Source of the DNA: Platanthera guangdongensis
Taxonomy: Eukaryota; Streptophyta; Magnoliopsida; Asparagales; Orchidaceae
Length of the DNA stretch: 64,000 nucleotides
Assembly (NCBI GenBank): GCA_039583875.1
Contig: CM077157.1
Location: forward strand, 73,222,346 to 73,286,345
Direction: 5' to 3'
The notes beneath the pieces were generated by a model. The model saw nothing but the letters and a program-made list of their open reading frames with translations, was not told the origin of the DNA and ran no database searches. A program made the position numbers and the translations under genes. Below, in pieces: positions 52,383-64,000 of this stretch (positions within the stretch are counted from its first letter, which is position 1; the number at the start of each line of letters is the position of its first letter).

Positions 52383-54043
52383 TGATGGGTTTTAGTTATA
52401 ACCACAAATAACAACGACAAGTGTACCATATCAAGAGTGGTGTAAGATCGATTAGATCAATGTCGTATTAGACTCGGGGCAGTTGATTAATTCTACTTTG
52501 GAAAATTGCTATTATCTTATCAAATAGAAATTTGGAGTTGGTTTGTAAGATTAAAGAGACTAAAAACTAATTGAATTAAACGGATTGAAAACGATGATTA
52601 AAACTAGCACTCGATCTTTAAATCACCTCGGACTAAGAAAATAACGAAATGAAATAGAAGTTCAATTCTCTCACTGAAGAGGCTTTTGACCGTGGAGGTT
52701 CCCGAAGCATGAACACTCCTCTCTCGAGTATTAGGTTCAACTAAGCTTAGGTGTATCGACCGACCTATCGTTCTCAATTCGTATCGCCTGAGACTTGTTT
52801 TAGGTTGTGAACCTCGCTATTGGATTTCACTTCAATCTGAAAGAGTTACGACATCCTCTCTCAAGGGTTGCGTTCTACTCTTTTTATCTATGAGTGCTCG
52901 ATTCATCTTATGAGCCTCTTGGCTAACTAAAGAACAAATACAAATATGAAAACTATATATTGATTATATAGCCTCGATGATTAGATCAAAGGTAAATCGT
53001 AAAGCGTTCAACAATTTAGAGTAATGAAATTCTAAATCATAACTAAATGAACTTCATCCCTGGATCATCTCGATCAAGTAATATAAAAATTAGTTACTCA
53101 TAAATATGGAGAAATCATAAGAAAAAGAATAATACATGATGAACAAAGAGGAGAAAAAGTAGAGTAAAGAAACAATATTTTATTACTATGAAACGGAAAT
53201 TACAAGAAAGCTAAAGAGTTACAGGTGAAAGAAAATTACAAGTTAGCAAGAACTAAAAATAAAGAAGAGTACAAGTTAGCAAGAACTAGAAATAAAGAAG
53301 AGTACAAGAACACCTTAAATATGCTAAAATAGTGCAGAAAATTACAACTTGGACTCTGAAATTCCCTCCTTCTGCTGCTGGAGAAGCTGGCTTTTTATAG
53401 CTGAAAAGTACAGGTTACACGCCCTAAGTACACGTCCGTGACCCGGGCGTGTCTGGGGAGTGATGGCTGGAGGCGGATCGGGCGCGATCTGAATTGAATT
53501 CTGTCATTATGGGCATGTCACACCCCTTTGTCACGTCTGTGGCAGGTGGCGTGACCTCTGTAAAATTGCTTCTGGCGGGAACTCTTGGCAAGCTGGCGTG
53601 TAACGCCGATCCGCGTGAAGTACACGGGAATGACATGGAAGTCACGGGCGTGTTGGGGAGTTATCGTTGGCTTGATTGCTGGAGGTGTTACACGGATGTG
53701 ACATGAAGTCACGCCCCTGGCCATGGGCGTGACTGCTGGACGTGTAAAATTAATTGACGTGGCAACTTGCTTCTGGGCCATGGCACAAGCTCCGGGCGTG
53801 ACCCTTGTCACGCCCCAGGTACACGCCTGTGACCTAAGCGTGTACTTTGCATTTTTTTCATAATTGCTCTAAATCTTCTATTAATCCTGTTAGTTCTCCC
53901 CAAACTGCTATATGAAGCCCAGTTTAATCTGAAATCATAAAATAAGGCATTTTATCATATAAATACTAAAAACTAAATTAAATTGATAAATTAATTAATA
54001 ATAAAATAGACAAAAATATAGATAAGGAAGAGCTTATCAAACA
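52383..54043 (-). repeat. A 3' LTR, 1661 bp
   Basis: On the minus strand it starts TGTTTGATAAGCTC and ends TAAAACCCATCA. It begins exactly where F gag stops. It holds the palindrome-rich part at 53410-53845. Confidence 0.75.
53410..53845. repeat. TCACGCCC/GGGCGTGA palindromes in A LTR
   Basis: Inverted words recur: AGTCACGCCC...GGGCGTGACT (53706-53733, 10-base arms), GGGCGTGAC...TCACGCCC (53795-53816), and GTACACG...CGTGTAC pairs at 53817-53850. At least five loose units. Confidence 0.85.
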
Positions 54044-55910
54044 TCTTCATACTTGTTTGCTCGTCCAGAGCAAACAATTACACATAAAGGTAAGAAAATC
54101 TAATGTTAGTTGGTTTTTCAAAAACTAAAGAGTAAAATGTGAAGTATTACGCCGACACATGTAGAAATTATAACAGAAAAATAGTCTTGACATACACTCT
54201 TGTTTATGAATTTTCGAAAGTGTGTTGCAATTATTTATTTTTACTTTAAAAAAAAAAGTCAACGATAAATATTTAAGTTATGTAAAGAGAAACAATCGTG
54301 TGATTGTTGAGATTTAAATTACTAGACATCGACGCTCGGGATGACCTCCAAAGAAATCCATCAATGACGATGTTCATAGGCTTACCCGTTCACACCTTCT
54401 CCACTACACTCGAAACTATCCAACTTTAAGGATTATTAGGACTTTAGTGGGATTTAACATAAGACTTAGGTTTAAAGGTGAGGCAGACTGATAAACATGG
54501 GGGCTTATCACACTTAAACCCAAAAATAATTTTGAGATAGGCAAAAATTTGACTACCTTATAAATAAAATGTGACCCCTCCATAGTTGAATTTTTGTAAG
54601 GGGACACTCATAAAGACTTTTTTTACCAACTTTTCATTTGTTTTTTTCTTTTCTCATTCATAATTTTTTTCTTTTATTTTGGCTTTTCTTTTCATTCTGA
54701 AATTTTGCTCAAGCTATTTTTTTCTCAAATCAATCCCCAAGTATTTTTTCTTTTTAGTTTTTTACCAACTCACCAATATAGAACCTAATTTTTTCCAATT
54801 TTAAGTGTGAAATTAGGTTTGGCTTTTTGATTTTGGTAAAGAAGTGGTGGGGGTAAAACAATAAAAAAAGGTAAAAGGTCCAAATTTTTGTAAGCATGGG
54901 TAGTAATATTGGGTTTGGAACAAAGGCTCAAACTATCCAAGAAAAAGTCTAAATCATTTCCATAGAGCTAATTAATTTCTAAAGTGCACATGCATCGAAG
55001 ATAGCTAGGGGCAAGTTCTAGACATCGAGAAAGGACACCCTTTTCTTCAAATCGATTAATAGTTGTCTAACATCTATACACTCACCTAAACACCTTTTTA
55101 ATAAAACCAGATTCAGTTTAGAAGTAAAATAAAACCTCTCTACGCAATTAGAAAAATCATAAATTTAGATTTATGTCAAGAATGTGATTCTACACAAATA
55201 CCACTTTAACGCAAGTGTTTGACTAGAAATATAACATGACCCACAATTTTACTCAAAAGATTCAAAATCTATTATAGCACAAAAAATTCCTAGTCCACAT
55301 GAAAATTTTAATTTACTTGAAATTTACAATTAAGTAAACTATGAGGTTTTGGCAAGCTAATACAAATCAATTAATTCATAGTTTCTTTGTTAATTCCTAG
55401 ACTTCCCGAGGTCTATTCTGTGAGGGGTTCACATCGATACTAAAAGATATGTTGGGATGATAAGCCCAAACCTCCCTTCTAGGAAATTAATTTTCGAGTT
55501 TCTAATATTTTTGGTATTTTTGGTATTTTTGCTATCTAAGTGAAAAGAGACATCTAAAAATTATCATCATTTTTTTTGGAACTTTTTGAATTTTTTTGAG
55601 ACTAAACTAGAAAGTACACCCACAAACTTAAAATTAAACACTGTCTACTTAAAATTAAATATTGTCCTCAATGTTTAAAACTAAGTATGAAGTTCATAAT
55701 TTAAATAAAAAAACAATAACAAGAGAGGTTATAAGGAAGCTTCCCTGATTGGTTGTCGGGGTGACCGCTTATAATCTCGGGGAAAAAAAAATTTGCAAAA
55801 CATGTTAAGATAAGAAACAAGCAGAACAAAAAGGTAACAATGTGGTGTCTCACACAAGCACTTTGTTTACCATCGCGTATCTTGACTAAGTAACGATTCA
55901 CCTAAATATT
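54044..55910 (-). other. A 3' non-coding region
   Basis: Very AT-rich with T-runs and no ORF with recognisable content. Blocks at 54340-54365 and 55010-55035 match the Y interior. Confidence 0.7.
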
Positions 55911-56123
55911 TCAAAAATTTAGCGTTTCAATTTTTTTGGTCGAGGGGTCGCCGAGGTGATACAATTTTAAACGGTGTTTGTTTACTTTAAATGAGTCATT
56001 TTTCAGGTTCTCAATTAGCACGGTACTGTATGGTCAAACCTCTTTTACTACAAAAGGGTCGGACCATCGGGATTTTAATTTTCCCGGAAAAAGCCTCAGT
56101 CTAGAATTAAAGAGGAGCATAAG
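55911..56123 (-). pseudogene. A integrase C-terminal fragment
   Basis: The minus strand reads LLFNSRLRLFPGKLKSRWSD, then PFVVKEV, a stop, STVLIENLKN, KVNKHRLKLYHLGDPSTKK and a final stop at 55911. This is the C-terminal end typical of Athila-lineage integrases. K interrupts upstream. Confidence 0.85.
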
Positions 56124-56766
56124 TGATGGGGAAACATCAGATGCACCTGGAGGGGTTCGCCGCAAGGCGGGACCCACGTACATGTATTCGCGCAGGAGGA
56201 CTTGATCGGATCGCCGATCGGACTCCGCGGTTGCATCCGGGACGTCGCCGCGAGTCAAAAAACTATATTAGTTTATTTTTTTAGTTTGTTTTGATGTATT
56301 TTAAGCGCCGAACTCACCGACCAATCATAGTCGTTGATGGGGATGTCCTAGCCTTCTTTTATTATAAATAGGAGTCTTGAGGGCTGAATTGAATCATTGT
56401 TGGATTTGGAGAAGAAGCATTCCCGGATTCCAGTGATCCCTCCCCGGTGCCGACGTCGTGGAACCCTAGGTGACGACTCCTAGGCTGCCAAACTTCTCCC
56501 CAAGGTATACCCTACCCCCACCATCGTTTTCCACCTCTCCCCCTCCACATCCAGCCACCAGATTCTCCAAAATCCCCCTCCCAACAGTCGCCGACCTGCA
56601 GTCTAGCAAACTGGCCGACCCACCCACCCCCCCCCCCCCCCCTCACCCCTGTTTCCCCCTTGTCCGCCGCCCGCTTGCCCAGAACAGGCCGTCGGCCTTG
56701 CTGCCAGCCACTCAGCACCCCACCTAGAGTCATAGTTTCCGAGCACCACTAGCCTACCCTAAAACA
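56124..56766 (+). repeat. K 5' LTR, 643 bp
   Basis: It starts TGATGGGGAAACATC, directly after A integrase, and ends CCCTAAAACA. The TATA candidate TATTATAAATAGG is at 56360. It contains a C16 run at 56627-56642. The primer site TGGTATCAGAGA follows at 56770-56781. Confidence 0.85.
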
Positions 56767-56800
56767 TTTTGGTATCAGAGAACATGATTAGACCATTTGC

Positions 56801-58298
56801 ATGCTCCGTAGTGGTAGGACATTTAGAGAAAGGATGGTAGAACCCCAAGTCACCGACGACCGCACGACGGGCTCGAATTCGGGCACCGCTATAGCTGAGT
56901 TTCAGCGCCTTATCCTAGACCGTTTCGACGCCTTAGGTGCCCGGTTCAACGATGTGCGTCATGATCTTGCCGAGGTGAACCTTCGCCTAGACCACTTAGA
57001 GAATATCAGGGATACCCCGACACAGCATGACGGGCCACTTGAGGACGACCCTGACGCTTCTCCACGTCGGGAGCAACGTCCGAGGGATGGTACGCCTCCC
57101 GCAGACCGTCACCATCGTGATATTCCTCATCGAGCCCTGATTCCGCCGGTAAGGCGAAATCCTGATTTTGTGATAGATCATAGGCAAATTCTGGCGCGGG
57201 ATAGACTTCCACATCAGCGTGATGAGTACCGTATGCCACATCGGCCTCAGCCTGACCCCAAAGATCGTTCCCCCACACGGTCGCCGTGACCATCACCATA
57301 ATGAATATTATCCCCCGGGTCAGAGAGAGCGTGGTCCCCCACCCGCTCAATACGACTACACCCATGATGATTATCTCGAGGACTATCCAGACCCACTGAG
57401 AGGAGGCCACCACCATGACATCACTCGTCGCATCCGACTCGACGCCCCTTCGTTCGATGGTCGCATAGATCCGAAAGCCTTCAACAATTGACTCTTGGAC
57501 ATGAACCATTATTTCGAGTGGTACGACATGAGTGATGAGCGTTGTGTCCGCTTTGCGAAGACGAAGTTGATCGGGCAAACTAAGGTACTCTGGATCAGTG
57601 TTGAGAGAGCCTTAGAGCGGGATGGTTACTACCACATTGCCAGATGAGATGAGATGAAGGAGAGACTGAAAGAGAAGTACCTCCCCGCGTCATACCGAGA
57701 TCAGCTATTTGAGCAGCTACAGAATTTACGACAGGGGACACTTACCGTCGCCAAGTACATGGCTCGCTTCGATGAGCTGATCGTCAGGAGTGACATTTCA
57801 GAGGAACCTATTGTCACTGCCTCCCGTTTCAAGGCGAGCCTTTGTTCCGGTATTCGGAGAGAGTTGATTCCCCACCGCTTGGAGACTGTTGATCAGATAT
57901 TCCAACTCTCCCTCGAGTACGAGCAGTACCTCTGATCGTCTAGCACGAGGCAGTTCACTTCGCGGACGGATTCCTCGACTTTTAGAAAACCCGCTCCTCC
58001 CCAGACCACCCCGACTGCACCCTCACGTATCTCCGTGGATGCGAAGGGCAAAGCCATAGCCACTGATGGTCAGCGATCTGGGGGCATTGTATGTTTTAGA
58101 TGTTCTAGCAGAGGACACATGGCGGTGCAGTGCCCCACGCGGAGCCTGCTAGTTGAGGAGGAGCAGGGTTTAGAGGACGAAGAGGAGGCCCCAGAGGAAG
58201 TTAAGGCCACAGTCGAGGAAGGTTGGGAGAGTAACGCCGAGCGATCGTTAGAGGTGGGGGTAATTAGACGCCTCCTACACACCCCACGTGTGGATTAG
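56801..58298 (+). pseudogene. K gag
   Basis: It starts MLRSGRTFRERMVEP. A coiled coil (FDALGARFNDVRHDLAEVN) and an Arg/Asp/Pro-rich stretch come first. The capsid follows: RLDAPSFDGRIDPKAF, then WYDMSDERCVRFAKTKLIG, MKERLKEKYLPASYRDQLFE, LTVAKYMARFDELIVRSDI and RELIPHRLETVDQIFQLSLE. A CCHC knuckle CFRCSSRGHMAVQC and an acidic tail follow. In-frame stops (57288, 57489, 57644, 57933) break it. Confidence 0.9.
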
Positions 58299-58884
58299 GA
58301 TTGGTGACGCGCCACCATCTTTTACACGTACTTTCCTAGGAAGGCGGCCCCTGCAAGCTAGCTATCGATAGCGGGAGTTGTGTGAACATCGTAGCCCTGA
58401 AGGGGCTTGAAAGTATGCGGGTGAAGGCAGAGCCTCACTCGCACCCATATCGTGTCGTCTGGGTTGACAAGACGGCAATTCAGGTCACCCAGCGTTGCTT
58501 AGTCCCGATTACTATCACGTCCTTTCAAGACAAGGTCTGGTCCGATGTCATTCCCATGGACGCGAATGTGTTGCTTGGCCTCCCCTGGCAATTTGATCGT
58601 GATGTCACATGCTTCGACCGCTCAAACACGTGTGTCTTTTATGATAAGGGGCGGAAGATTACGTTGACGCCCACCCAGCCCCGAGATTGATCCAAGGGTG
58701 TGGTAGAGCCATCTGTGAGCACGAGCGCCTCACGGCAACTGCATATTTTAAGTCAAGGCGAGTTTTTGCGAGATAGCGCTGAGTCAGGCGTCATTTATGT
58801 GGTTGTCGCTACTCAGGTTACTGAGAACACCTCTGTTGACCACCCACCCACGGTGCGTCCCCTTTTAGGCGAGTTTGCGGCATA
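58299..58884 (+). pseudogene. K protease region
   Basis: An aspartic protease active site is readable as IDSGSCVNIVAL (about 58365). Strands with LVPITITSFQDKVWSDVIPM and VLLGLPWQFDRDV follow, then a stop at 58688 and a variable linker to 58884. Confidence 0.85.
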
Positions 58885-59218
58885 ATGCCGGACGAACTCC
58901 CCGATGAGCTGCCTCCCCCACGGGACATTCAGCATGCCATTGATTTAGTCTCGGGAGCCTCCCTCTTGAACCTGCCCCATTACCGTATGCACCCGGATGA
59001 GCACGCTGAGCTCAAACGGTAGTTGACGAGCTTCTCCGGAAGCAGTTCATTCGTGAGAGTATGAGTTCTTGTGCGGTCCCAGCCCTTCTTACCCCTAAAA
59101 AGGACGGTAGTTGGCGTATGTGCATCGATAGCTGCTCCATTAATAAGATCACAGTCAAGTATCGTTTCCTGATCCCCCAACTCGATGACCTTCTGGATAC
59201 TATGTCTGACGCCCAGAT
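58885..59218 (+). pseudogene. K reverse transcriptase, first part
   Basis: It includes [30 protein letters not shown], a stop, then [20 protein letters not shown] and [20 protein letters not shown]. The frame stops at the Z insertion (target CAGAT, 59214-59218). Confidence 0.9.
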
Positions 59219-62200
59219 TGTAAGACCCCCCCCCCCCTCTCGGATCCCAAAACACGGCACGAAAGGGGAGTCTTATGCCCGGAACAGCCGTCTTGCGGTA
59301 GCATTAGCACACGGGCTAACCTGTACCACAAGACGGCTATTCCGCCGGCTACAACAATATCAACAGAACATGTCAACCCAACCAAATAAATAAGCAAGAG
59401 AAGTCAAAATCCACACTAAGTATATAATGTCCAAATACATCAATAAGGAGAAGCTAAACATGCTTCTACAAAATATCAGAGTACAGCTAAACATTGCCCA
59501 AACAGGCTACATCAGAGTATCAAATACTAACATCAGTAACCGGCGGTATCGACGGCACCGTCACTTCAGCCCCTATCGTCCTGGCCTGGCTGTCCTGCTG
59601 CGTAGTCTGCGGCTGCTCTACCTGCGGCGTGACCTCCTAAAAAGGAAGACGTAGCAACCGTTAGTCGAAACGACTAAGTAGTTTCACATCTGCTCCCCCG
59701 GCGACTCCTCGGCACCGGGCGGGAAAAAGGAACAAGAGTACAATATATATAAAAGTATAACAGGTACAAGCAGGTGACAATAGTGTAAGAGTAACAGTAT
59801 CATAATCAACATTTATTTAAGAGCTACACTAAACTAGCAAGTATAAGTAACAGCAGGAAAGTAACTTAACTTATAAGAATGTTCATACAAACTTATAAGT
59901 TAACGATCGGGTTACATAAAGGCAACTCATCGTATAAGAGTGCTCATACAAACTTATACAATGAGGATCTTGTTGTGCAATGTTATGAAATGTTATGAAT
60001 GCTATGGAATGACTCACCCATGCACACACATGCAATTGCTATGTCGACACAGACTATAGTTACCACTTTTCGAGCAGGTAGCTAACCTCTCAGGCATCAG
60101 CCGCCGTGGTCAGGCGGTGACAGTAGAACGGACACTTCTACTACTAGGCGGGTATCACACTACTTCACCTAGGCCTCTGTACGCCTCAATGCTAAGAATA
60201 CAACAGCGGAGCTCATGCGTACTATGGCCCAGCGGGAGCCTCGGGTAGATGTGCACCGAGGACCAAGCCCCGAACTGACCTTGTGTGACCCGGAAGGAGC
60301 CTCGGAGTGAGCACGAGGACCAAGCCCAACCGTTCACCTGGCACGGAAGGAGCCCCGGGACGTGAACACCGAGGACCAAGCCCAACCGCCCAAAGTCTAA
60401 CTGTCGACTCCCGTCGGTGTGACGACTGGCGAGCCCGTATACCTGCCACACTATCCTTAACCCAGGATTACGACACCGCGTGTCAACTCACACGACATGC
60501 AAATACCACATCAACATAACATGGAAGGGGCCTCGGAAGTAAGCACGAGGACACAACCCAACCATCCATCTATACCTTATCTCAACACAACCAAAACAAG
60601 TGACGGTCAACACCGCACTTACATCCCTTCTCAATACTACCCGTAGGGAGACGACGCTATAAGTATTGGACTACTAGACTCATTTCATTAATCAAACATA
60701 CTCATGGCCATAATCTATTCATCTATATGACTTTCCAAATGATGACAACGTAATATAAACATGATGCACATATCAAGATCTATCACACTTTCCATTGATA
60801 ATGTCATAATATAAACATGAAGTGCACAATTATCAATCTTTCAAAATCCTACCAAGTCAATTCGTTTAAATAAGATTGCTTCACAATTTGATTATATGAA
60901 ATCTGATTAATAAGCTACATCAATCATGCAACAAATGATTAATCATAAGGGTTCATCCAAGCCAAGTATCTTGTAATATTAATTCCACCGAATCCAAATC
61001 CATCTTCCATTATAGCCCAGAATTTAGGTGCAGGTTGAATCTGGACAGCAACTTCGACCGGAGATTCCCGAAGCTACAGGAATCCGGTGAAGACGTGTAA
61101 CCCCACGATGGAAAGGTCTTTCCGTGGTCTACAACTCTCGTATTCAGACCTCAACCCAGATTTGACATTATCCTATTTGAAATCGGACTTGAAGTCCGCT
61201 GCGTACAGGACACAGTTTCTGCGTGGAGGATTTATTGAACACCATTTTCGTATAGACTTTCCCGTGGCTACAGACTTCGCCAGAAGTCGTGCAACCATTC
61301 GTTGGAAAGGTATTTTCAAGGGCTTCAACTTTCGTGTTTAGCCGAAAGCCCAGACCTGGTCATATCATGCTTAAAAATGGTCACGAAGTTCGCTGCGCGC
61401 AGAATACAGATTCTGCACGCATCTTAAGGCGGAATGAACGACATCGGTTCATCTTCCTCCTCAAGGCGATCTTCCCAAATCATTCCAGAAAATCTCCTCC
61501 CTTATTCAACCTCAAGAGGCCTTTGCTCTTCACAAAACCATCCCTCATCTCCACATAGAAGATCGGAGAGGTTGAAGACACCACTAACCAAGAGCACAAG
61601 CCCCGGATTGGCCTCACCCTAGAGAAAGCATCTTCTCACATGTCAAGACTCTTTTGAGTCGACGTCTCGCCTAGATATCTGCAGATCTAGCACCAAGGGA
61701 GAGGGTAGGAAACTCACATCGGTTCCAGCGGTACCACCATTTCCGGCCATGGATCTCGTAATTCTCCTTGGCGGCATCTTCTCCTTCACGATGATGGCGG
61801 ATTTTCTCCTGTAGAACTTGCTCCAGCAGTTTTCTCTCTCATCGGGAGTTCTCACAGGAAATAGGGAATGAAATGAGCAAGAAAACGGCTAGGGTTTTCT
61901 CTTCCCTTATATATGAAAAGTGACACGGGCAGGGACACGGCCGTGTCCTTACCCGTGTCCTGCCTGGGCGAAGCGGCAACGACAGTTTCCATGTCGGTTC
62001 AATAGTTGACACGGGTAGGGCCACGCCCGTGTCCCGACCCGTGTCCACATGACACGGCCGTGTTCCTGGCCGTGTCCTTGGCCGTGTCCTTCTCGGGTTG
62101 CATCTCGACGAACTCAACTCGACACACACGGAACACGGGTAGAGACACGCCCGTGTCTCTACCCGTGCCATATAATTCGTCGATCTTGACACGGAGTTCG

Positions 62201-62692
62201 TCGATCTCGACACCTCTCGTCGAGTGTAACTCGACACACACGGGTAGGGACACGCCCGTGTCTCTACCCGTGTCACATGGTGTCGACACAGCTCGACAGT
62301 CTCGACACGCCCTGTCGAGTGTAACTCGACACACACGGGTAGGGACACGCCCGTGTCTCTACCCGTGTCACATGGTGTCGACACAGCTCGTCAGTCTCGA
62401 CACGCCCTGTCGAGTGTAACTCGACACACACGGGTAGGGACACGCCCGTGTCTCTACCCGTGTCACATGATGTCGACACAGCTCGCCGATCTCGACATGC
62501 CTCGTCGAGTTCAGCTCGACGCACACGCGCACACGGGTAGGGACACGCCCGTGTCTCTACCCGTGTCCCTTCACAGCACTGATTTCACTACTCCACAAGT
62601 GCAGTCCAATTCCCTGCACGTCCCAGGACTCGAGTCAACCCTCCTGACTCAAACACACACACTAGGGGCCTAGAGCGATTCGGGACGTTACA
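59219..62692 (-). repeat. Z: solo LTR, 3474 bp
   Basis: Flanked by CAGAT (59214-59218 and 62693-62697), it splits the K reverse transcriptase. Minus-strand ends are TGTAACGTCCCGAATCGC and GGGTCTTACA, typical of long chromovirus (Tekay/Del-type) LTRs. No coding region or primer site is seen, so it is a solo LTR. A patch at 60222-60560 repeats GGAAGGAGCC(T/C)CGG...GAGGACCAAGCCCAACC about four times. Confidence 0.88.
61918..62575. repeat. Long hairpins in Z
   Basis: Seven copies of a 36-bp inverted repeat have arms like ACACGGGTAGAGACACG and CGTGTCTCTACCCGTGT around CC. The copy at 62132-62167 is nearly perfect. Later copies lie in a tandem unit of about 100 bp that also contains GTGTCGACAC and paired CTCGAC/GTCGAG words. 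Confidence 0.93.
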
Positions 62693-62697
62693 CAGAT

Positions 62698-63550
62698 CTT
62701 CTCCAAGATCGACCTCCGTAGTGGGTACCATCAGATACAAGTTCGTGATGGAGACGAGTGGAAGACCACATTAAAGACCAAGGACGGCATGTACTAGTGG
62801 CTAGTCATGTCATTTGGGATATCCAACGCCCCGAGCACGTTTATGCGAGTTATGACGCAGGTTTTGCAGCCCTACATGTGCAAGTTTCAGGCGGTATACT
62901 TTGATGATATACTAGTCTATAGCCAGACTCAAGCTGCTCACCTTGATCACCTGAGACTTCTCTTTGTCACCCTTCGCCAAGAGAAACTGTATGTGAATCT
63001 GAATAAGTGCGCATTCCTCTCCGAGTCTGTCCACTTTCTGGGCTTTATTATATCCACTACTGGAGTCTTCGTAGACCCTGAGAAGGTCAAGTCCATTCGG
63101 GATTGGCATGTGCCTAATAATATCCACGAGGCTCGTAGCTTTCATGGGCTTGCCACCTTCTATAAGAGGTTTGTCCAAGGGTTCAGCACGATCATGGCCC
63201 CCTTCACGAGCTGTCTCAAGAAAGGAGAGTTTCAGTGGGCCCTCGCCGCCGCTAGAGCCTTCGAGGAGATTAAGAAGAGGTTGACGACAGCTCCAGTCCT
63301 ACGATTGCCGGATTTTCGCCGCGCCTTTGAGGTCGTCTGCGACGCGTCAGGTATCGGTATAGGTGGTGTATTGAGCCAAGAGGGACACCGAGTTTTTTAC
63401 TTTAATGAGACTCTGAATGAAGCTAAGCAAAAGTACTTGAATTACGATCGAGAATTTTACGCTATAGTCCAGTCTCTGCACTACTGGAGGCACTATCTCC
63501 TTCCCAGGGATTGTGTTGTACTCCGACCACCAGGCCCTATATTACCTTGA
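62698..63550 (+). pseudogene. K reverse transcriptase, second part, and RNase H start
   Basis: It resumes after Z with [20 protein letters not shown], a stop (TAG at 62795), then [20 protein letters not shown] and the catalytic motif in [11 protein letters not shown] (both Asp present). [31 protein letters not shown] and RNase H ([20 protein letters not shown]) follow. A frame change at about 63530 separates the rest. Confidence 0.92.
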
Positions 63551-64000
63551 CTCGCAACGCAAGCTGGGTCACCGACTGTGAAGTGGGTCGAATATCTGCA
63601 GGATTTTCATTATGTTCTCAAGCACCGTGCTGGTGTTGAGAACAAGCCGGCTGATGCGTTGAGTCGTCGCGTATCCCTGTTGCAGACGATGACTGCGAGT
63701 GTCGACGGACTTGAGAGGTTGATGCTCAAGTACCCGACGTGCCCTGATTTTGGCGAGATTTACACCGCCCTATCCCGAGACCCACCCGACCCTGTTGAGG
63801 GATATCAGATCTATGAGCGATATCTGTACCGTGGTTCCCGCCTATGCATTCCCCAGACGTCTTACCGAGATTATCTGATTTGGGAGTTGCATGCGGGCGG
63901 AGCCGCGGGGCACTTCGGGCGAGATAAATCCATAGTCAGTGTCGAAGACCGTCTCTACTGGACCGGCCTTAAGAAGGATGTAGCTCGCGTTGTGCGCCAC
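63531..64000 (+). pseudogene. K RNase H end and integrase start
   Basis: [18 protein letters not shown], a stop (TGA near 63578), then YVLKHRAGVENKPADALSRR ends the RNase H and linker. The integrase zinc-binding start follows: LIWELHAGGAAGHFGRDKSI and LYWTGLKKDVARVVRH. It runs off the window. Confidence 0.88.

Larger units (their letters stand above)
52383..56123 (-). mobile_element. A: 3' part of an Athila-like element
   Basis: It comprises a 3' LTR (52383-54043), a long 3' non-coding region and the end of integrase at the K junction. The rest lies right of K, outside the window. The integrase end and blocks shared with Y support Athila-type identity. A is inserted in F gag; the target duplication cannot be checked. 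Confidence 0.78.
56124..64000 (+). mobile_element. K: degenerate chromovirus-like Ty3/gypsy element, interrupted by Z
   Basis: It comprises the 5' LTR, primer site, gag, protease, RT split by Z, RNase H and the start of integrase, running off the right edge. There is a single RNase H and a standard gypsy RT, unlike G1 and G2. Many stops show it is old. Confidence 0.88.

Noticed and set aside
60155..60519. ORFs in the Z solo LTR patch
   Set aside because: They follow a degenerate tandem unit and have no domain; Z has no coding region.

Overview
The window is plant nuclear DNA, most likely from a eudicot (inferred from the families present; the species cannot be named). It holds one recognisable host gene, a WEB-family coiled-coil protein on the minus strand (49651-51162). 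Nearly everything else is LTR retrotransposon sequence stacked by repeated insertion. No tRNA, rRNA, CRISPR or bacterial feature was seen.

Layout, with names used below. C0, C1, C2 and C3 are Ty1/copia elements of SIRE-like type. G1 and G2 are two copies of a Ty3/gypsy Tat-type element on the minus strand. X is a gag-only Ty3/gypsy element, Y a non-autonomous Athila/Tat-type element, S a solo LTR, F a Ty3/gypsy fragment, A an Athila-like fragment, K a degenerate chromovirus-like element and Z a 3.5-kb solo LTR. Left stack: C3 (45040-47932) was hit in gag by G2 (25055-45039). G2 was hit by C2 (21357-25054) and by X (27525-42783). X was hit by Y (28987-35259) and S (36513-38143). C2 was hit by G1 (3497-21356). 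G1 was hit by C1 (8696-17240) and C0 (1-3496). Target-site duplications support C1 (CCCCT), Y (CTAGC), S (TGGAC), Z (CAGAT) and, with one mismatch, X (TTCAC/TTCAT). Right stack: F (51298-52382) sits next to a 3' splice site of the WEB gene, A (52383-56123) interrupts F, K (56124-64000) interrupts A, and Z (59219-62692) interrupts the reverse transcriptase of K.

How the parts work together. C1 has a full gag ORF and a second large ORF (ORF2) but no pol. ORF2 has relatives in C0 and C2. X keeps only gag, and Y only a zinc knuckle and an acidic ORF. Such elements would need enzymes from relatives. G1, G2, K and A carry pol pieces, all damaged.

The most unusual signals are in the LTRs. All four copia elements carry a string of short hairpins with different stems but a constant spacer, followed by a shared block and a C-rich hairpin. 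Most LTR families also carry dense arrays of a family-specific CpG-containing palindromic word: GTCGAC in C0 and C3, CTCGAG in C2, GAGAATC/GATTCTC in C1, GCGCACGACCA/TGGTCGTGCGC in Y, CACGGGTAG/CTACCCGTG in Z, and TCACGCCC/GGGCGTGA in A.
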